A DNA stretch of 64,000 nucleotides from UKL13-2 sp036394575 (GCA_036394575.1 DASWEY010000066.1:56208-120207), one strand, 5' to 3'. Positions 26,430 through 34,653 are shown, counted from the first letter of the stretch. Notes: generated from the sequence alone by a model not told the origin. Made by a program: numbers and translations.

Positions 26430-27041
26430 TCAGGGCGCCCGCTTGATCAGGTCGGAAATTTTCCCTGAGGCAGGTGCCGCGAGCCGCCCCGCCGCACCTT
26501 GAGCAGTTCCCGACGAAAACCCTGCGCTACCCGCTGCAAGCGGCAGCACCGAGATGGTCGAACCTCGCGCCAGCCTGAACTGGTGTTGCTGCGGGGGATA
26601 GCAGACGCCAACATCCGCGCATCCTTGCGACGTCGCCAGCAGGACGATCAGTTGTGTTGTGTTCAGCGGGGCACCATCAACGCCCATTTTGGCCAAGGGG
26701 AGAAGTACACGCACACTTTTTCGATAAGTTTCCACGCGTCCGAAAGCGGCATCCTGCTTGATCTTGCCGACCGGCAGACGCGCCTTTCCCACAACGGGGT
26801 TGCCTGCCTCGGTCACGAACTTGAAGCGCTGACGATACATATAGTAGCCATCTGCAATCCGATAGCTAAGTTCCAGGGTATTGGCATCCAGAAAACGCGC
26901 GGACACCTGGAATGCCTGCGCGGCCTCAAGCAGCTCCGGCGGGCTGGGCTCAGCAGGGGCGGAAGCGACCCCAACCCGCATACTCAGCGACAGCAGCAGG
27001 GCCAGGATTGATGCAGGTTCAAGTAATTTCGGTGGTTTCAT
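26430..27041 (-). CDS. DsbD N-terminal (alpha) domain protein, lacking membrane and thioredoxin domains
   Basis: Secreted protein of 203 residues that matches only the periplasmic N-terminal domain of DsbD. A signal peptide at about 1-26 (LLEPASILALLLSLSM...) is followed by the immunoglobulin-like domain with conserved YYMYRQRFKF and the active-site pair GCADVGVCYPP, in which both redox cysteines are kept. Full DsbD is about 570-600 residues, with eight membrane helices and a C-terminal thioredoxin domain. Here the gene stops after a Gly/Ala/Ser tail ending LIKRAP. The start ATG at 27041 overlaps the cutA end by 23 bp. It could be a working stand-alone domain or the product of an internal deletion. 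Confidence 0.85.
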   Translation of the reverse strand: MKPPKLLEPASILALLLSLSMRVGVASAPAEPSPPELLEAAQAFQVSARFLDANTLELSYRIADGYYMYRQRFKFVTEAGNPVVGKARLPVGKIKQDAAFGRVETYRKSVRVLLPLAKMGVDGAPLNTTQLIVLLATSQGCADVGVCYPPQQHQFRLARGSTISVLPLAAGSAGFSSGTAQGAAGRLAAPASGKISDLIKRAP

Positions 27042-27363
27042 CCATAATCCATTGCAAATAGGCGGGCAGGCCACGGGAGACCGGGAACCCGATGACCTCG
27101 GGAACGTCATAGGGGTGCAGACGCCGGATCGATGCCTCAAGTTCCGCATAGCGCGTCGCTACGGTCTTGACCAGGACGGTAACTTCGCGTTCCTTATGTA
27201 TTTCTCCATGCCACCGATAAACAGACATCCCCGGCGGAAAAATGTGGACGCAAGCCGCCAACTGACCGGCAACGAGGGCTTCGGCCATCTTTACAGCATG
27301 GTTTTCGTCCGGTAGTGTGGTAATCACCAAGAGCGTCCCCATGTCTGCCTCAACGGTATTCAT
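27019..27363 (-). CDS. cutA: Divalent-cation tolerance protein CutA
   Basis: Small trimeric ferredoxin-like protein linked to copper and divalent-cation tolerance. From ATG 27363 it has 114 residues; a second ATG at 27342 (MGTLLVITTLPDE) may be the true start. The family motifs LAACVHIFPPGMSVYRW and HPYDVPEVIGFPV are intact. Its end overlaps the start of the DsbD-domain gene, and it heads the cutA-dsbD-tlpA group. Confidence 0.92.
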   Translation of the reverse strand: MNTVEADMGTLLVITTLPDENHAVKMAEALVAGQLAACVHIFPPGMSVYRWHGEIHKEREVTVLVKTVATRYAELEASIRRLHPYDVPEVIGFPVSRGLPAYLQWIMDETTEIT

Positions 27364-27410
27364 ATTGCGCCCATGGTGGCGAGTGCGTCGATGACGCGAA
27401 AGGATTGGCA

Positions 27411-27845
27411 ATGCGGTTCCTGATAGTCGGCATTTTAATAGGTTTCCCCCTGCTCGAAGGCGCGGTGCTTTACAAGCTCGCGGCGGGCCCCAGCGGTCAC
27501 GGCGGTTGGGTACTGGCCTGGTTGGTGTTTGCCGCCATCGCCGGCGTGGTGCTGATCAAGCAGGCCCGCTTCTCGCTGATTTCAAGGCTGACCAGCGCCC
27601 TGTCGCATGGTCAGTTTTCCCTGGCCGCGTTTATCGACAGCTTTCGCACGGTCCTCGCCGGGTTGTTGCTGATTTTTCCGGGGGTGATCTCGGATGTAAT
27701 GGCGCTGGCGCTGCTGCTGATTCCGGTACGCGAGCCCGCGTTCGAGCCGGCTCGCCCGCGCGCCGGCCGCGACAGCTACGCCAAACGGACCGGAACATCC
27801 GGACTGGACGGCGTCATCGAGGGCGAATTTCGGCGCGAAAACTAG
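27411..27845 (+). CDS. fxsA: FxsA family membrane protein
   Basis: Inner-membrane protein of 144 residues with three or four hydrophobic segments (about 2-22, 28-48 and 75-100) and a polar C-terminal tail. The family signature GFPLLEGAVLYKLA is near the N-terminus, and LLLIFPGVISDVMALALLLIP is the second conserved block. Escherichia coli FxsA is known for relieving phage T7 exclusion; the normal role is unknown. I choose ATG 27411 because AAAGGA is 7 nt upstream; a TTG 6 bp earlier is less likely. Its stop TAG lies in a CTAG shared with the convergent gene's stop. Confidence 0.9.
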   Translation: MRFLIVGILIGFPLLEGAVLYKLAAGPSGHGGWVLAWLVFAAIAGVVLIKQARFSLISRLTSALSHGQFSLAAFIDSFRTVLAGLLLIFPGVISDVMALALLLIPVREPAFEPARPRAGRDSYAKRTGTSGLDGVIEGEFRREN

Positions 27846-28750
27846 CCGGACTTCAGGCTATCCAGGAAGTCGTTGACGGTCGGATAGCGCAGGCGCATGC
27901 CCAGCTCCCTGGTCAGGCGCACATTGCCAATGCGGCGCGATTCGTTCATGAACGACAGCATGGCCGCACCGATGTGCGCGCCGGCCTCGGCGCGGCTCAC
28001 CCGGCGCGGATGCGGCAAGTTGAACCAGTCGGCCACCAGATCGAAATACTCTCCCATGCGCATCTCCGAATTATCCACGGCGTTATAGACCCGGTTCGGC
28101 TGCGCGCGATACGCCGCGCGCCACGCGGCCCGGGCGAGATCGTCGGCATGAATATGATTGGTGAATACATCGTCGTCGGGCGCCAGCGCCGGAGTACCCT
28201 TTTGCAAACGCTCGATCGGCAGCCGGTCGGCGGCATAAATGCCGGGCGCGCGCAGGATCGCTATCGCCACGCCGCTACGCCTGCCCCAGGCACGCAAGGC
28301 TGTCTCGGCATCCGCGCGCCGCAGGGCACGTTCGGTCTGCGGATGCCTGGCTTGCGTTTCATCGATTTGCCGCCCCCCGCAGTCACCGTAGACGCCGGTG
28401 GTGCTGATGTAGACAAGGTGCTGTGGTAGCATCCCCGGTCTTCCGGAAGCGGCCGGCCGGGAGAGCGCGGCGATCAGATTGCGGGTGTGGTGATCGCGCG
28501 GCCCGCGGTTGGGAGGCGGGGCCAAATGGAACACGGTGTCGGCCAGCCCCGCAAGGCGCCGCAGAGATGTGCGGTCGGCCAGATCGCCGCCGATGGGGAC
28601 GATACCAATGTCACGGGCGCGCGCGGCACGCTCCGGCTTGCGGACCAGGGCGTAAATCCGTTGCCGCGAATCGAGCAGACGGGCGAGACGCTCGGCCACA
28701 TCCCCGAAACCGATGATGAGAATTTTTTGCCGCGATTTCATTCCCGGCAA
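27842..28750 (-). CDS. NAD-dependent epimerase/dehydratase-like protein
   Basis: Extended short-chain dehydrogenase-like protein of 302 residues, or 299 from an ATG at 28741. The N-terminal Rossmann motif IIGFGDVAERLARLL replaces the usual GxxGxxG with GFGDVA, as in sugar epimerase-like proteins of this neighbourhood. The segment YISTTGVYGDCGG carries the catalytic Ser/Thr and Tyr, but the following YxxxK lysine is not clearly present. The C-terminal part is a substrate-binding domain. Its substrate is unknown. It is divergent from the reductase at 28825 and may share a promoter region with it. Confidence 0.75.
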   Translation of the reverse strand: MPGMKSRQKILIIGFGDVAERLARLLDSRQRIYALVRKPERAARARDIGIVPIGGDLADRTSLRRLAGLADTVFHLAPPPNRGPRDHHTRNLIAALSRPAASGRPGMLPQHLVYISTTGVYGDCGGRQIDETQARHPQTERALRRADAETALRAWGRRSGVAIAILRAPGIYAADRLPIERLQKGTPALAPDDDVFTNHIHADDLARAAWRAAYRAQPNRVYNAVDNSEMRMGEYFDLVADWFNLPHPRRVSRAEAGAHIGAAMLSFMNESRRIGNVRLTRELGMRLRYPTVNDFLDSLKSG

Positions 28751-28824
28751 GTATAGATGAGCCCCGATAAAGATCGAGATCGCATTTGCAAGCCAACACC
28801 GGAAACTGAAAAGAACATTTCGAG

Positions 28825-29850
28825 ATGAGCACGCCAGAATTCCAGATCACCCTTCAACCTTCGGGCCATACTTTCAAGGTGGCCGCCGACGAAACCATCC
28901 TTGAAGGCGCGCTGCGCCAGGGCATCGGTCTGCCCTACGGTTGCCGCAACGGCGCCTGCGGCTCCTGCAAGGGCACATTGGTAGCCGGCGAGCTCGATTT
29001 CGGCGTTTATCAGGAACGAACCCTGCGCCCCGAGGAGAAGGCGGTCGGCAAGGCGCTGTTCTGCGTGGGGAAACCCTGCTCCGACCTGACCCTGGAAATC
29101 CGCGAGATCGGCGGCATTGGCGATATCCAGGTGCGCACCCTGCCCTGCCGCGTCGAGAAGGTCGAGAAGCCAGCAGCCGATGTCGCCATTCTCTCGCTCA
29201 AATTGCCGGCGCAAGAACGTCTGCAATTTCTGGCCGGGCAGTATCTCGACATCCTGTTGAAAGATGGCAAACGCCGCAGCTATTCGATGGCGAATGCCCC
29301 GCACGATGACGCCTACGTGCAGCTGCATGTGCGCGCAGTGCCCGACGGACATTTTTCGAATTACGTTTTCAATGAAATGCGCGAGCGCGCCATCCTGCGC
29401 TTCGAAGGGCCGCATGGTTCCTTCTTCCTGCGCGAAGACAGCGACAAGCCGATCATCTTCATGGCCGGCGGCACCGGCTTTGCGCCGATCAAGGCGATCA
29501 TCGAGCACGCCCTTTTCTCGCATATCGACCGCGAGATGGTGCTCTACTGGGGCTGTCGCTCGCTACAGGATCTGTATCTGCCCGCCCTGCCCGCGCAGTG
29601 GGCAAAGGAACATCCGAATTTCACCTTCATCCCGGTGTTATCCGATCCCAAGCCGGAGGATAATTGGCAAGGTCGGACCGGGCTGGTGCATCAGGCCATC
29701 CTTGATGATTTCGAGAATCTCGCGGGCTACCAGGTCTATGCCTGCGGCGCGCCGATCATGATAGAAGCCGGGCAGAGCGCGTTTGCCGCACGCGGTCTGC
29801 CGGAAGACGAATTTTTCGCCGATTCATTTACCTACGCAACCACCCCCTGA
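28825..29850 (+). CDS. 2Fe-2S ferredoxin / FAD-NAD(P)H reductase (AscD-like)
   Basis: Fused electron-transfer protein of 341 residues. The N-terminal plant-type ferredoxin domain has the 2Fe-2S ligands Cys40, Cys45, Cys48 (YGCRNGACGSCKG) and Cys80. A flavin-binding domain with SYSMANAP near 153-160 follows, then an NAD(P)-binding domain with MAGGTGFAPIKAI. This is the layout of CDP-6-deoxy-glucoseen reductase, phenol hydroxylase reductase and similar proteins. In betaproteobacteria this copy is often named after AscD, but no deoxysugar genes lie nearby, so its partner oxygenase or dehydrase is unknown. Confidence 0.85.
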   Translation: MSTPEFQITLQPSGHTFKVAADETILEGALRQGIGLPYGCRNGACGSCKGTLVAGELDFGVYQERTLRPEEKAVGKALFCVGKPCSDLTLEIREIGGIGDIQVRTLPCRVEKVEKPAADVAILSLKLPAQERLQFLAGQYLDILLKDGKRRSYSMANAPHDDAYVQLHVRAVPDGHFSNYVFNEMRERAILRFEGPHGSFFLREDSDKPIIFMAGGTGFAPIKAIIEHALFSHIDREMVLYWGCRSLQDLYLPALPAQWAKEHPNFTFIPVLSDPKPEDNWQGRTGLVHQAILDDFENLAGYQVYACGAPIMIEAGQSAFAARGLPEDEFFADSFTYATTP

Positions 29851-29860
29851 GGAGAAATAC

Positions 29861-30361
29861 ATGATCAAAGCTGGCGATACGCTGCCCGACGGCGTTCTCA
29901 ACGAATTCATCGAAATCGAAACCGCCGGTTGCTCGATCGGTCCGAACAGTTTCAATGTGAAGGACATGGTCAAGGGCAAGAAGATCGTGGTGTTCGGCCT
30001 GCCGGGCGCGTTCACGCCCACTTGTTCGGCCAAGCATGTGCCGGGCTATGTCGCGCACGCGGCCGGGTTCAAGGCCAAGGGCGTGGACGAAATCTGGTGC
30101 GTCGCGGTGAACGACGCCTTCGTGATGGGCGCCTGGGCCAAGGACCAGCACACGCAGGGCAAGGTGCGCATGCTCGGCGACGGCTCGGCCACCTGGACCA
30201 GGGCGCTTGGTCTCGAACTGGATTTGGTCGCGCGCGGCATGGGCGTACGCATGCAGCGCTTCTCGATGCTGGTCGACAACGGCGTGGTCAAGACCTTCAA
30301 TCTCGAAGGACCGGGTAAATTCGAAGTGTCCGATGCCGACACGATGCTCAAGCAGGCGTGA
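29861..30361 (+). CDS. Peroxiredoxin (Prx5 / type II family)
   Basis: Thiol peroxidase that reduces hydrogen peroxide and organic peroxides. Length is 166 residues from ATG 29861, which has GAGGAG 6-10 nt upstream and lies 11 bp after the reductase stop, so the two are probably co-transcribed. The catalytic signature P-x3-T-x2-C is PGAFTPTC (Pro48, Thr52, peroxidatic Cys55). The Prx5 feature MGAWAKDQ and the C-terminal FNLEGPGKFEVS are present. Electrons would come from glutathione/glutaredoxin or thioredoxin. Confidence 0.93.
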   Translation: MIKAGDTLPDGVLNEFIEIETAGCSIGPNSFNVKDMVKGKKIVVFGLPGAFTPTCSAKHVPGYVAHAAGFKAKGVDEIWCVAVNDAFVMGAWAKDQHTQGKVRMLGDGSATWTRALGLELDLVARGMGVRMQRFSMLVDNGVVKTFNLEGPGKFEVSDADTMLKQA

Positions 30362-30388
30362 TCCGCACGACATAACCGGAAACAGAGA

Positions 30389-31318
30389 ATGCCCAAACCG
30401 ACCATTTTCATCGACGGCGAGCACGGCACCACCGGGCTCTTGATCCGCGATCTGCTGCGCGAGCGCACGGACGTGGAAGTGCTGAGCATCGCCGCCGACA
30501 TGCGCAAGGACGCTGCCGAGCGCAAGCGCCTGCTCAATGCCGTCGACCTGAGCATTCTCTGCCTGCCCGATGACGCCGCCCGTGAATCGGTGGCGATGAT
30601 CGACAATCCCGCCGTGCGCGTGGTCGATGCCAGCACCGCGCATCGCATCGCAGCTGGCTGGACTTTCGGATTTCCGGAAATGAACAAGGGCCAGGCCGAT
30701 CTGATCCGCGCCGGCAAGCGCGTCACCAATCCCGGCTGCTGGTCGACCTGTTTCATCGCCCTGCTGCATCCGCTGGTGGATGCCGGCTTGATTGCGCCCG
30801 ATTTTCCGCTCATCACCTGGGGCGTTTCCGGCTACAGCGGTGGCGGCCGGCAAATGGTCGAGGCATTTGAATCGCCGACCGGCAGCAATGCCAAAACGCG
30901 CTTCATGGCCTATGGACTGAAGCTGGCACACAAGCATCTGCCGGAAATGCAGCACTACACCGGTCTCAGCCATGCGCCGGTGTTCACCCCCTCGGTCGGC
31001 GTTTTCCGGCAAGGCATGTTGCTGCAAGTACCGCTTGCTTTATGGGCGCTGCCCAAAATGGTATCGGGACGCGATCTGCACGCCGCCCTCAGCGAACATT
31101 ACGCCGGGCAGCGTTTTGTCACGGTAAAGGACTACACCGTCGAACCGCCCGCCGAACTGGAAGCGGAAGCCTTGAACGGCACGAATCAAATGGAGTTGTT
31201 CGTGTTCGACAATCCAAAAACACGACAGGCGACACTGGTCGCGCGCCTTGACAATCTCGGCAAGGGCGCCGGCCGCGCGGCCCTGCAGAATGTCGGCCTG
31301 ATGCTGGGGCTAGATTGA
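30389..31318 (+). CDS. argC: N-acetyl-gamma-glutamyl-phosphate reductase (short type)
   Basis: NADPH-dependent reductase of arginine synthesis that makes N-acetylglutamate semialdehyde. The 309-residue length and the N-terminus FIDGEHGTTGLLIRD mark the shorter type 2 ArgC. The nucleophilic Cys is in TNPGCWSTCFIA, and the loop SGYSGGGRQMVEAF is conserved. It follows the peroxiredoxin by 27 bp in the same direction. argH, another arginine-pathway gene, is at 59.5 kb, so the pathway is scattered. Confidence 0.96.
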   Translation: MPKPTIFIDGEHGTTGLLIRDLLRERTDVEVLSIAADMRKDAAERKRLLNAVDLSILCLPDDAARESVAMIDNPAVRVVDASTAHRIAAGWTFGFPEMNKGQADLIRAGKRVTNPGCWSTCFIALLHPLVDAGLIAPDFPLITWGVSGYSGGGRQMVEAFESPTGSNAKTRFMAYGLKLAHKHLPEMQHYTGLSHAPVFTPSVGVFRQGMLLQVPLALWALPKMVSGRDLHAALSEHYAGQRFVTVKDYTVEPPAELEAEALNGTNQMELFVFDNPKTRQATLVARLDNLGKGAGRAALQNVGLMLGLD

Positions 31319-31332
31319 TCGACAGCATAAGT

Positions 31333-31415
31333 CTAAAAAGCCAAAGTCCGCGCCCAGCTTGCCGACCGGGGCAAAAATGCCCCGGAAGCCGCGCCAAATG
31401 GCGATCCGCGATTTT
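31333..31415. repeat. Dispersed palindromic repeat copy
   Basis: The arms CCGCGCCCAGC and AAGCCGCGCCAAATGGCG flank GCAAAAATGC. Read on the minus strand, GCGGATCGCCATTTGGCGCG continues GGCTTCC. The block GGATCGCCAT-TGGCGCGGCTTCC differs by one base from the copy at 48.2 kb. It lies in the argC-metX gap, starting about 15 bp after the argC stop. Confidence 0.88.
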
Positions 31416-31456
31416 CGATCCGTTTGACATCGACCTGCACTTGGCGTAATTTCACA

Positions 31457-31533
31457 CACGCGCCGATTTGACGATCAGCTTGCGGGCGCGGGGAAGATCG
31501 ATGTTCTCCAATAAATACGGCTAAAGCGGCTAT
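31457..31533 (+). ncRNA. SAM-II riboswitch upstream of metX
   Basis: The stem CGCGCC (31459-31464) pairs with GGCGCG (31485-31490) around a loop that begins GATTTGACGATCAGCTTGC. A spacer follows, then the conserved 3' part ATAAATACGGCTAAAGCGGC. This matches the SAM-II (metA/metX) consensus of P1, loop GAUUU, UUGC before the closing strand, and AUAAA-GCUAAA at the 3' side. The spacer before AUAAA is longer than in the minimal form. I did not verify the pseudoknot by folding. Position directly before metX supports the call; SAM would repress methionine synthesis. Confidence 0.82.
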
Positions 31534-31548
31534 CTGAATTCTGCGCAG

Positions 31549-31586
31549 AAAGCCCGATAGCACAAGCTGTCGGGCTTTTTTGTCGT
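31549..31586 (+). terminator. Terminator hairpin in the metX leader (riboswitch output)
   Basis: AAAGCCCGATAGC pairs with GCTGTCGGGCTTT around ACAA and is followed by TTTTG, a good intrinsic terminator. It lies between the SAM-II aptamer and metX, so it probably acts as an attenuator controlled by SAM. It also stops any read-through from argC. Confidence 0.82.
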
Positions 31587-31617
31587 CGTCGCATTTGCCA
31601 ATCGGACCGCGCTGTTG

Positions 31618-32736
31618 ATGATCCCTGCACCCATGATTGCCAGACCACAGTTCGCGCATTTCAGCGCGCCGCTGCCGCTCGCCAGCGGCGCGATCCTGCC
31701 TGAATACGATCTCGCCTTTGAAACCTATGGCGCCCTCAACGCCGATAAATCGAATGCGGTCCTGATCTGCCACGCGCTCAATGCCTCGCACCATGTGGCC
31801 GGCGTCTACGCCGACCAGCCCGACAGTCTCGGCTGGTGGGACAGCATGATCGGCCCGGGAAAGCCGGTCGACACCAATAAATTTTTCGTGATCGGCGTCA
31901 ACAACCTCGGCTCCTGCTTCGGCTCGTCGGGCCCGCTGACGATCAATCCGCAAACCGGCCAGCCCTATGGCGCCGATTTCCCGCTCGTAACCGTCGAGGA
32001 CTGGGTCGATTCGCATGCGCGCCTGCTCGACCAACTCGGCATCGATACCCTGGCCGCGGTGATGGGCGGTTCGCTCGGTGGCATGCAAGCCATGTGCTGG
32101 AGCTACCGCTACCCGCGACGCGTCAAACATGCAGTAGTGATCGCGGCCGCACCGAATCTGTCGGCACAGAACATCGCCTTCAATGAAGTCGCGCGGCAAG
32201 CGATCATGACCGACCCGGAATTCCACGCCGGCAATTTTGCACGCGATGGCACCTTGCCCAAGAACGGTCTGACGGTGGCGCGCATGATCGGTCACATCAC
32301 TTACATTTCCGACGATCAGATGGAAACGAAATTCGGCCGCGAGCTGCGCGAGGGCAAGAACTTTTCCTTTGCGCCCGAATTCCAGATCGAATCCTATCTG
32401 CGCTATCAGGGCGAAAAATTCAGCGAGTACTACGACGCCAATACCTATCTGCGCGTCACCAAGGCGCTCGATTATTACGATCCCGCCGCACAGCACGGCG
32501 GCAATCTGGCGGCCGCGCTGGCACCGGCGGAAGCGGGATTTTTAGTGGTGTCATTCACCACCGACTGGCGCTTTTCGCCGGCGCGATCGCGTGAAATCGT
32601 CAAGGCCCTGCTCGACGAAAAGAAAGCGGCGAGCTATGCCGAGGTCAATGCCCCGCACGGCCACGACGCCTTTCTGCTCGAGGACCCGCAATACCTGGCG
32701 ATTGTGCGCGCCTATTTTTCAAGGATGGCGGCATGA
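31618..32736 (+). CDS. metX: Homoserine O-acetyl/succinyltransferase
   Basis: Alpha/beta-hydrolase-fold enzyme that acylates homoserine for methionine synthesis. About 372 residues. The nucleophile Ser lies in MGGSLGGMQAM, and the catalytic Asp and His are in DWRFSP and NAPHGHDAFL. ATG 31618 is chosen; ATG 31633 is a close alternative, and no clear Shine-Dalgarno decides between them. The MetX family uses acetyl- or succinyl-CoA and this cannot be settled by eye. It is preceded by a SAM-II riboswitch and terminator and overlaps metW by 4 bp. Confidence 0.95.
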   Translation: MIPAPMIARPQFAHFSAPLPLASGAILPEYDLAFETYGALNADKSNAVLICHALNASHHVAGVYADQPDSLGWWDSMIGPGKPVDTNKFFVIGVNNLGSCFGSSGPLTINPQTGQPYGADFPLVTVEDWVDSHARLLDQLGIDTLAAVMGGSLGGMQAMCWSYRYPRRVKHAVVIAAAPNLSAQNIAFNEVARQAIMTDPEFHAGNFARDGTLPKNGLTVARMIGHITYISDDQMETKFGRELREGKNFSFAPEFQIESYLRYQGEKFSEYYDANTYLRVTKALDYYDPAAQHGGNLAAALAPAEAGFLVVSFTTDWRFSPARSREIVKALLDEKKAASYAEVNAPHGHDAFLLEDPQYLAIVRAYFSRMAA

Positions 32737-33317
32737 TTACGCGCACCGACTTCGCCGCCATCGCCTCGTGGATTCCGCCCGGCGCACGCGTGCTCGACCT
32801 CGGCTGCGGCGACGGCTCGCTGCTCGCGCATCTGACGGAAACGCGCGGCGTGTCCGGCTACGGCATCGAGAATGACGATGCTTCGATCGTCAAGTGCATC
32901 GCGAACGGCGTCAGTGTCATCCAGGTCAATCTCGAATCCGGCATGCGCGAAATCGCCGATCAATCCTTCGATGTGGTGATCCTGTCGCAGACCTTGCAGG
33001 CGATGAAACGCACCGAGGCGGTGGTGGCGGAAATGCTGCGCGTCGGCCGCGAAGCGATCGTGACCTTCCCAAATTTCGGTTACTGGAAACATCGCGCGCA
33101 GATTGCCCTGGGCGGGCGCATGCCGGTATCGGAGGACCTGCCTTACCAGTGGTACGACACGCCCAATGTGCACCTGTTCACCATTGCCGATTTTGAATCG
33201 TTCTGCGCCGAGCGCAAATACCGGGTGCTCAATCGCCTGGTGCTGAACGACGCCGGCAGGCAGGTGATGCTGCCGAATCTGCTGGGGACGCTGGCGCTGT
33301 ACCGATTTTCAAAATAG
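32733..33317 (+). CDS. metW: Methionine biosynthesis protein MetW
   Basis: Methyltransferase-like protein of 194 residues that is paired with MetX in proteobacteria and thought to be required for its full activity. Motif I is LDLGCGDGSLLAHL at about 27-40, followed by GIENDDASIVKCI and the MetW-specific FPNFGYWKHR. The start ATG overlaps the metX TGA in ATGA, indicating translational coupling. It converges with ampG, whose stop is 12 bp away. Confidence 0.95.
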   Translation: MITRTDFAAIASWIPPGARVLDLGCGDGSLLAHLTETRGVSGYGIENDDASIVKCIANGVSVIQVNLESGMREIADQSFDVVILSQTLQAMKRTEAVVAEMLRVGREAIVTFPNFGYWKHRAQIALGGRMPVSEDLPYQWYDTPNVHLFTIADFESFCAERKYRVLNRLVLNDAGRQVMLPNLLGTLALYRFSK

Positions 33318-33329
33318 CGCCGAACGACT

Positions 33330-34637
33330 TCAGTCGACGTCGCCGAGCGCCGGCTTCTTCACGCTCAACGCATCGATGGTCGGCCGCATCCACCAGGCCA
33401 GTGCCACGCCCGGCAGCGCACTCAAAAAAGTGATGAAGAAAAACGGCGTCCACGCCATGCCCAGCCCGGTCGGATCGGTCATGTATCCGGCCGCCGGCCC
33501 CACGTAGACGCGGCCCACCGACGACAAGGCCGACAGCAGCGCAAACTGGGTGGCGGTAAAGCGCGCATTGCACAACGCCATCAGCAGCGCGACGAAGGCC
33601 GTGGTGCCCATGCCGCCGCAAATATTATCGCTGGCGATGGTGGCCACCATGATGGCGTAATCGTGCCCGGCCACTGCAATCCACATGTACATCAGGTTCG
33701 ACACCGCCTGCAGCACGCCGAACACCAGCAGCGATTTGTAAAGGCCGAGGCGCACCATCAGTGCGCCGCCGAACACGACGCCGACAATGGTCGCCACCAG
33801 GCCCATACCCTTGTTGACCGCGCCGACTTCGGCCGGCGAGAACCCGGCGCCGCGGATCAGGAAGGTGGTCGACAGCGACAGGGCGAACGCGTCACCCAGT
33901 TTGTACAGCACGATCAACAGCAACAGCATCCATGCACCGGGGCGCGAGAAGAACTCACGCAAGGGCTCGATCACCGCTTCTTCGAGGCTGCGCGGCGGCA
34001 CCGCGATCACTTCCTGTTCGGGCGCGAAAATCGTGGCCGCCATGCCGACGATCATCAGCCCGGCCATCAACCAATAAGTGTGTTGCCAGCCGATGCCGTC
34101 GATGGTGGCCAAGCCAAACAGCGTGCCGCCAGCCGCGATGATCAGCGCGAACGCACCCGATACCAGCATGGCAATGCGATAGCCCAGCACCTTGGCGGCG
34201 GCGCCCATGCCGCGCTCGTTTTCGCGCAGTACATCGGTGGAATAGGCGTCGTAGACAATATCCTGCGAAGCCGAGGCGAAGGCGACCAGCACCGCCAATG
34301 CCGCCAGCGCCCAGGGTGCGGATTTGGGGTCCATGGCGCCGATCAGCGCGATGCCGATCATCAGCGCAATCTGTGTGGCCAGCATCCAGCCGCGGCGGCG
34401 CCCGAGGAACGGCGGCACATAGCGATCCATCAACGGCGCCCACAGGAATTTCCAGGTGTAGGGCAGGCCGACGAGGGTGAACACGCCGATGGTTTTCAGG
34501 TCCACACCCTCAACCGTCATCCATGCCTGCAGCGTCGACGCAGTCAAGGCCAGCGGCAGTCCCGAGGAGAAACCCAGCAGCAGCACCACCAGGATGCGGC
34601 GGTTCGACAACGCCGCCAGATATTCGCGAAGGTTCAT
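33330..34637 (-). CDS. ampG: AmpG-type muropeptide MFS permease
   Basis: Inner-membrane transporter that imports GlcNAc-anhydro-muropeptides for peptidoglycan recycling. Length is 435 residues from ATG 34637, with about 12 hydrophobic segments. The N-terminal GFSSGLPLALTASTLQAWM and the loop with PYTWKFLWAPLMDRY are typical of AmpG. FASASQDIVYDAYSTDVL is the other conserved block. It lies 16 bp after the ABC-F gene in the same direction. Recycling fits with the peptidoglycan genes at 42-50 kb. Confidence 0.92.
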   Translation of the reverse strand: MNLREYLAALSNRRILVVLLLGFSSGLPLALTASTLQAWMTVEGVDLKTIGVFTLVGLPYTWKFLWAPLMDRYVPPFLGRRRGWMLATQIALMIGIALIGAMDPKSAPWALAALAVLVAFASASQDIVYDAYSTDVLRENERGMGAAAKVLGYRIAMLVSGAFALIIAAGGTLFGLATIDGIGWQHTYWLMAGLMIVGMAATIFAPEQEVIAVPPRSLEEAVIEPLREFFSRPGAWMLLLLIVLYKLGDAFALSLSTTFLIRGAGFSPAEVGAVNKGMGLVATIVGVVFGGALMVRLGLYKSLLVFGVLQAVSNLMYMWIAVAGHDYAIMVATIASDNICGGMGTTAFVALLMALCNARFTATQFALLSALSSVGRVYVGPAAGYMTDPTGLGMAWTPFFFITFLSALPGVALAWWMRPTIDALSVKKPALGDVD

Positions 34638-34653
34638 GGGTGCGCGCAGACGA

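Noticed and set aside
27842..28750. Naming the epimerase-like gene as a specific sugar epimerase
   Set aside because: The lysine of YxxxK is unclear and no sugar genes adjoin, so only a family-level name is supported.
31119..31430. A minus-strand frame reading ADRHLARLPGHFCP
   Set aside because: It is translated from the dispersed repeat and the antisense of argC. The same peptide appears from the 48.2 kb copy, so it is not a gene.
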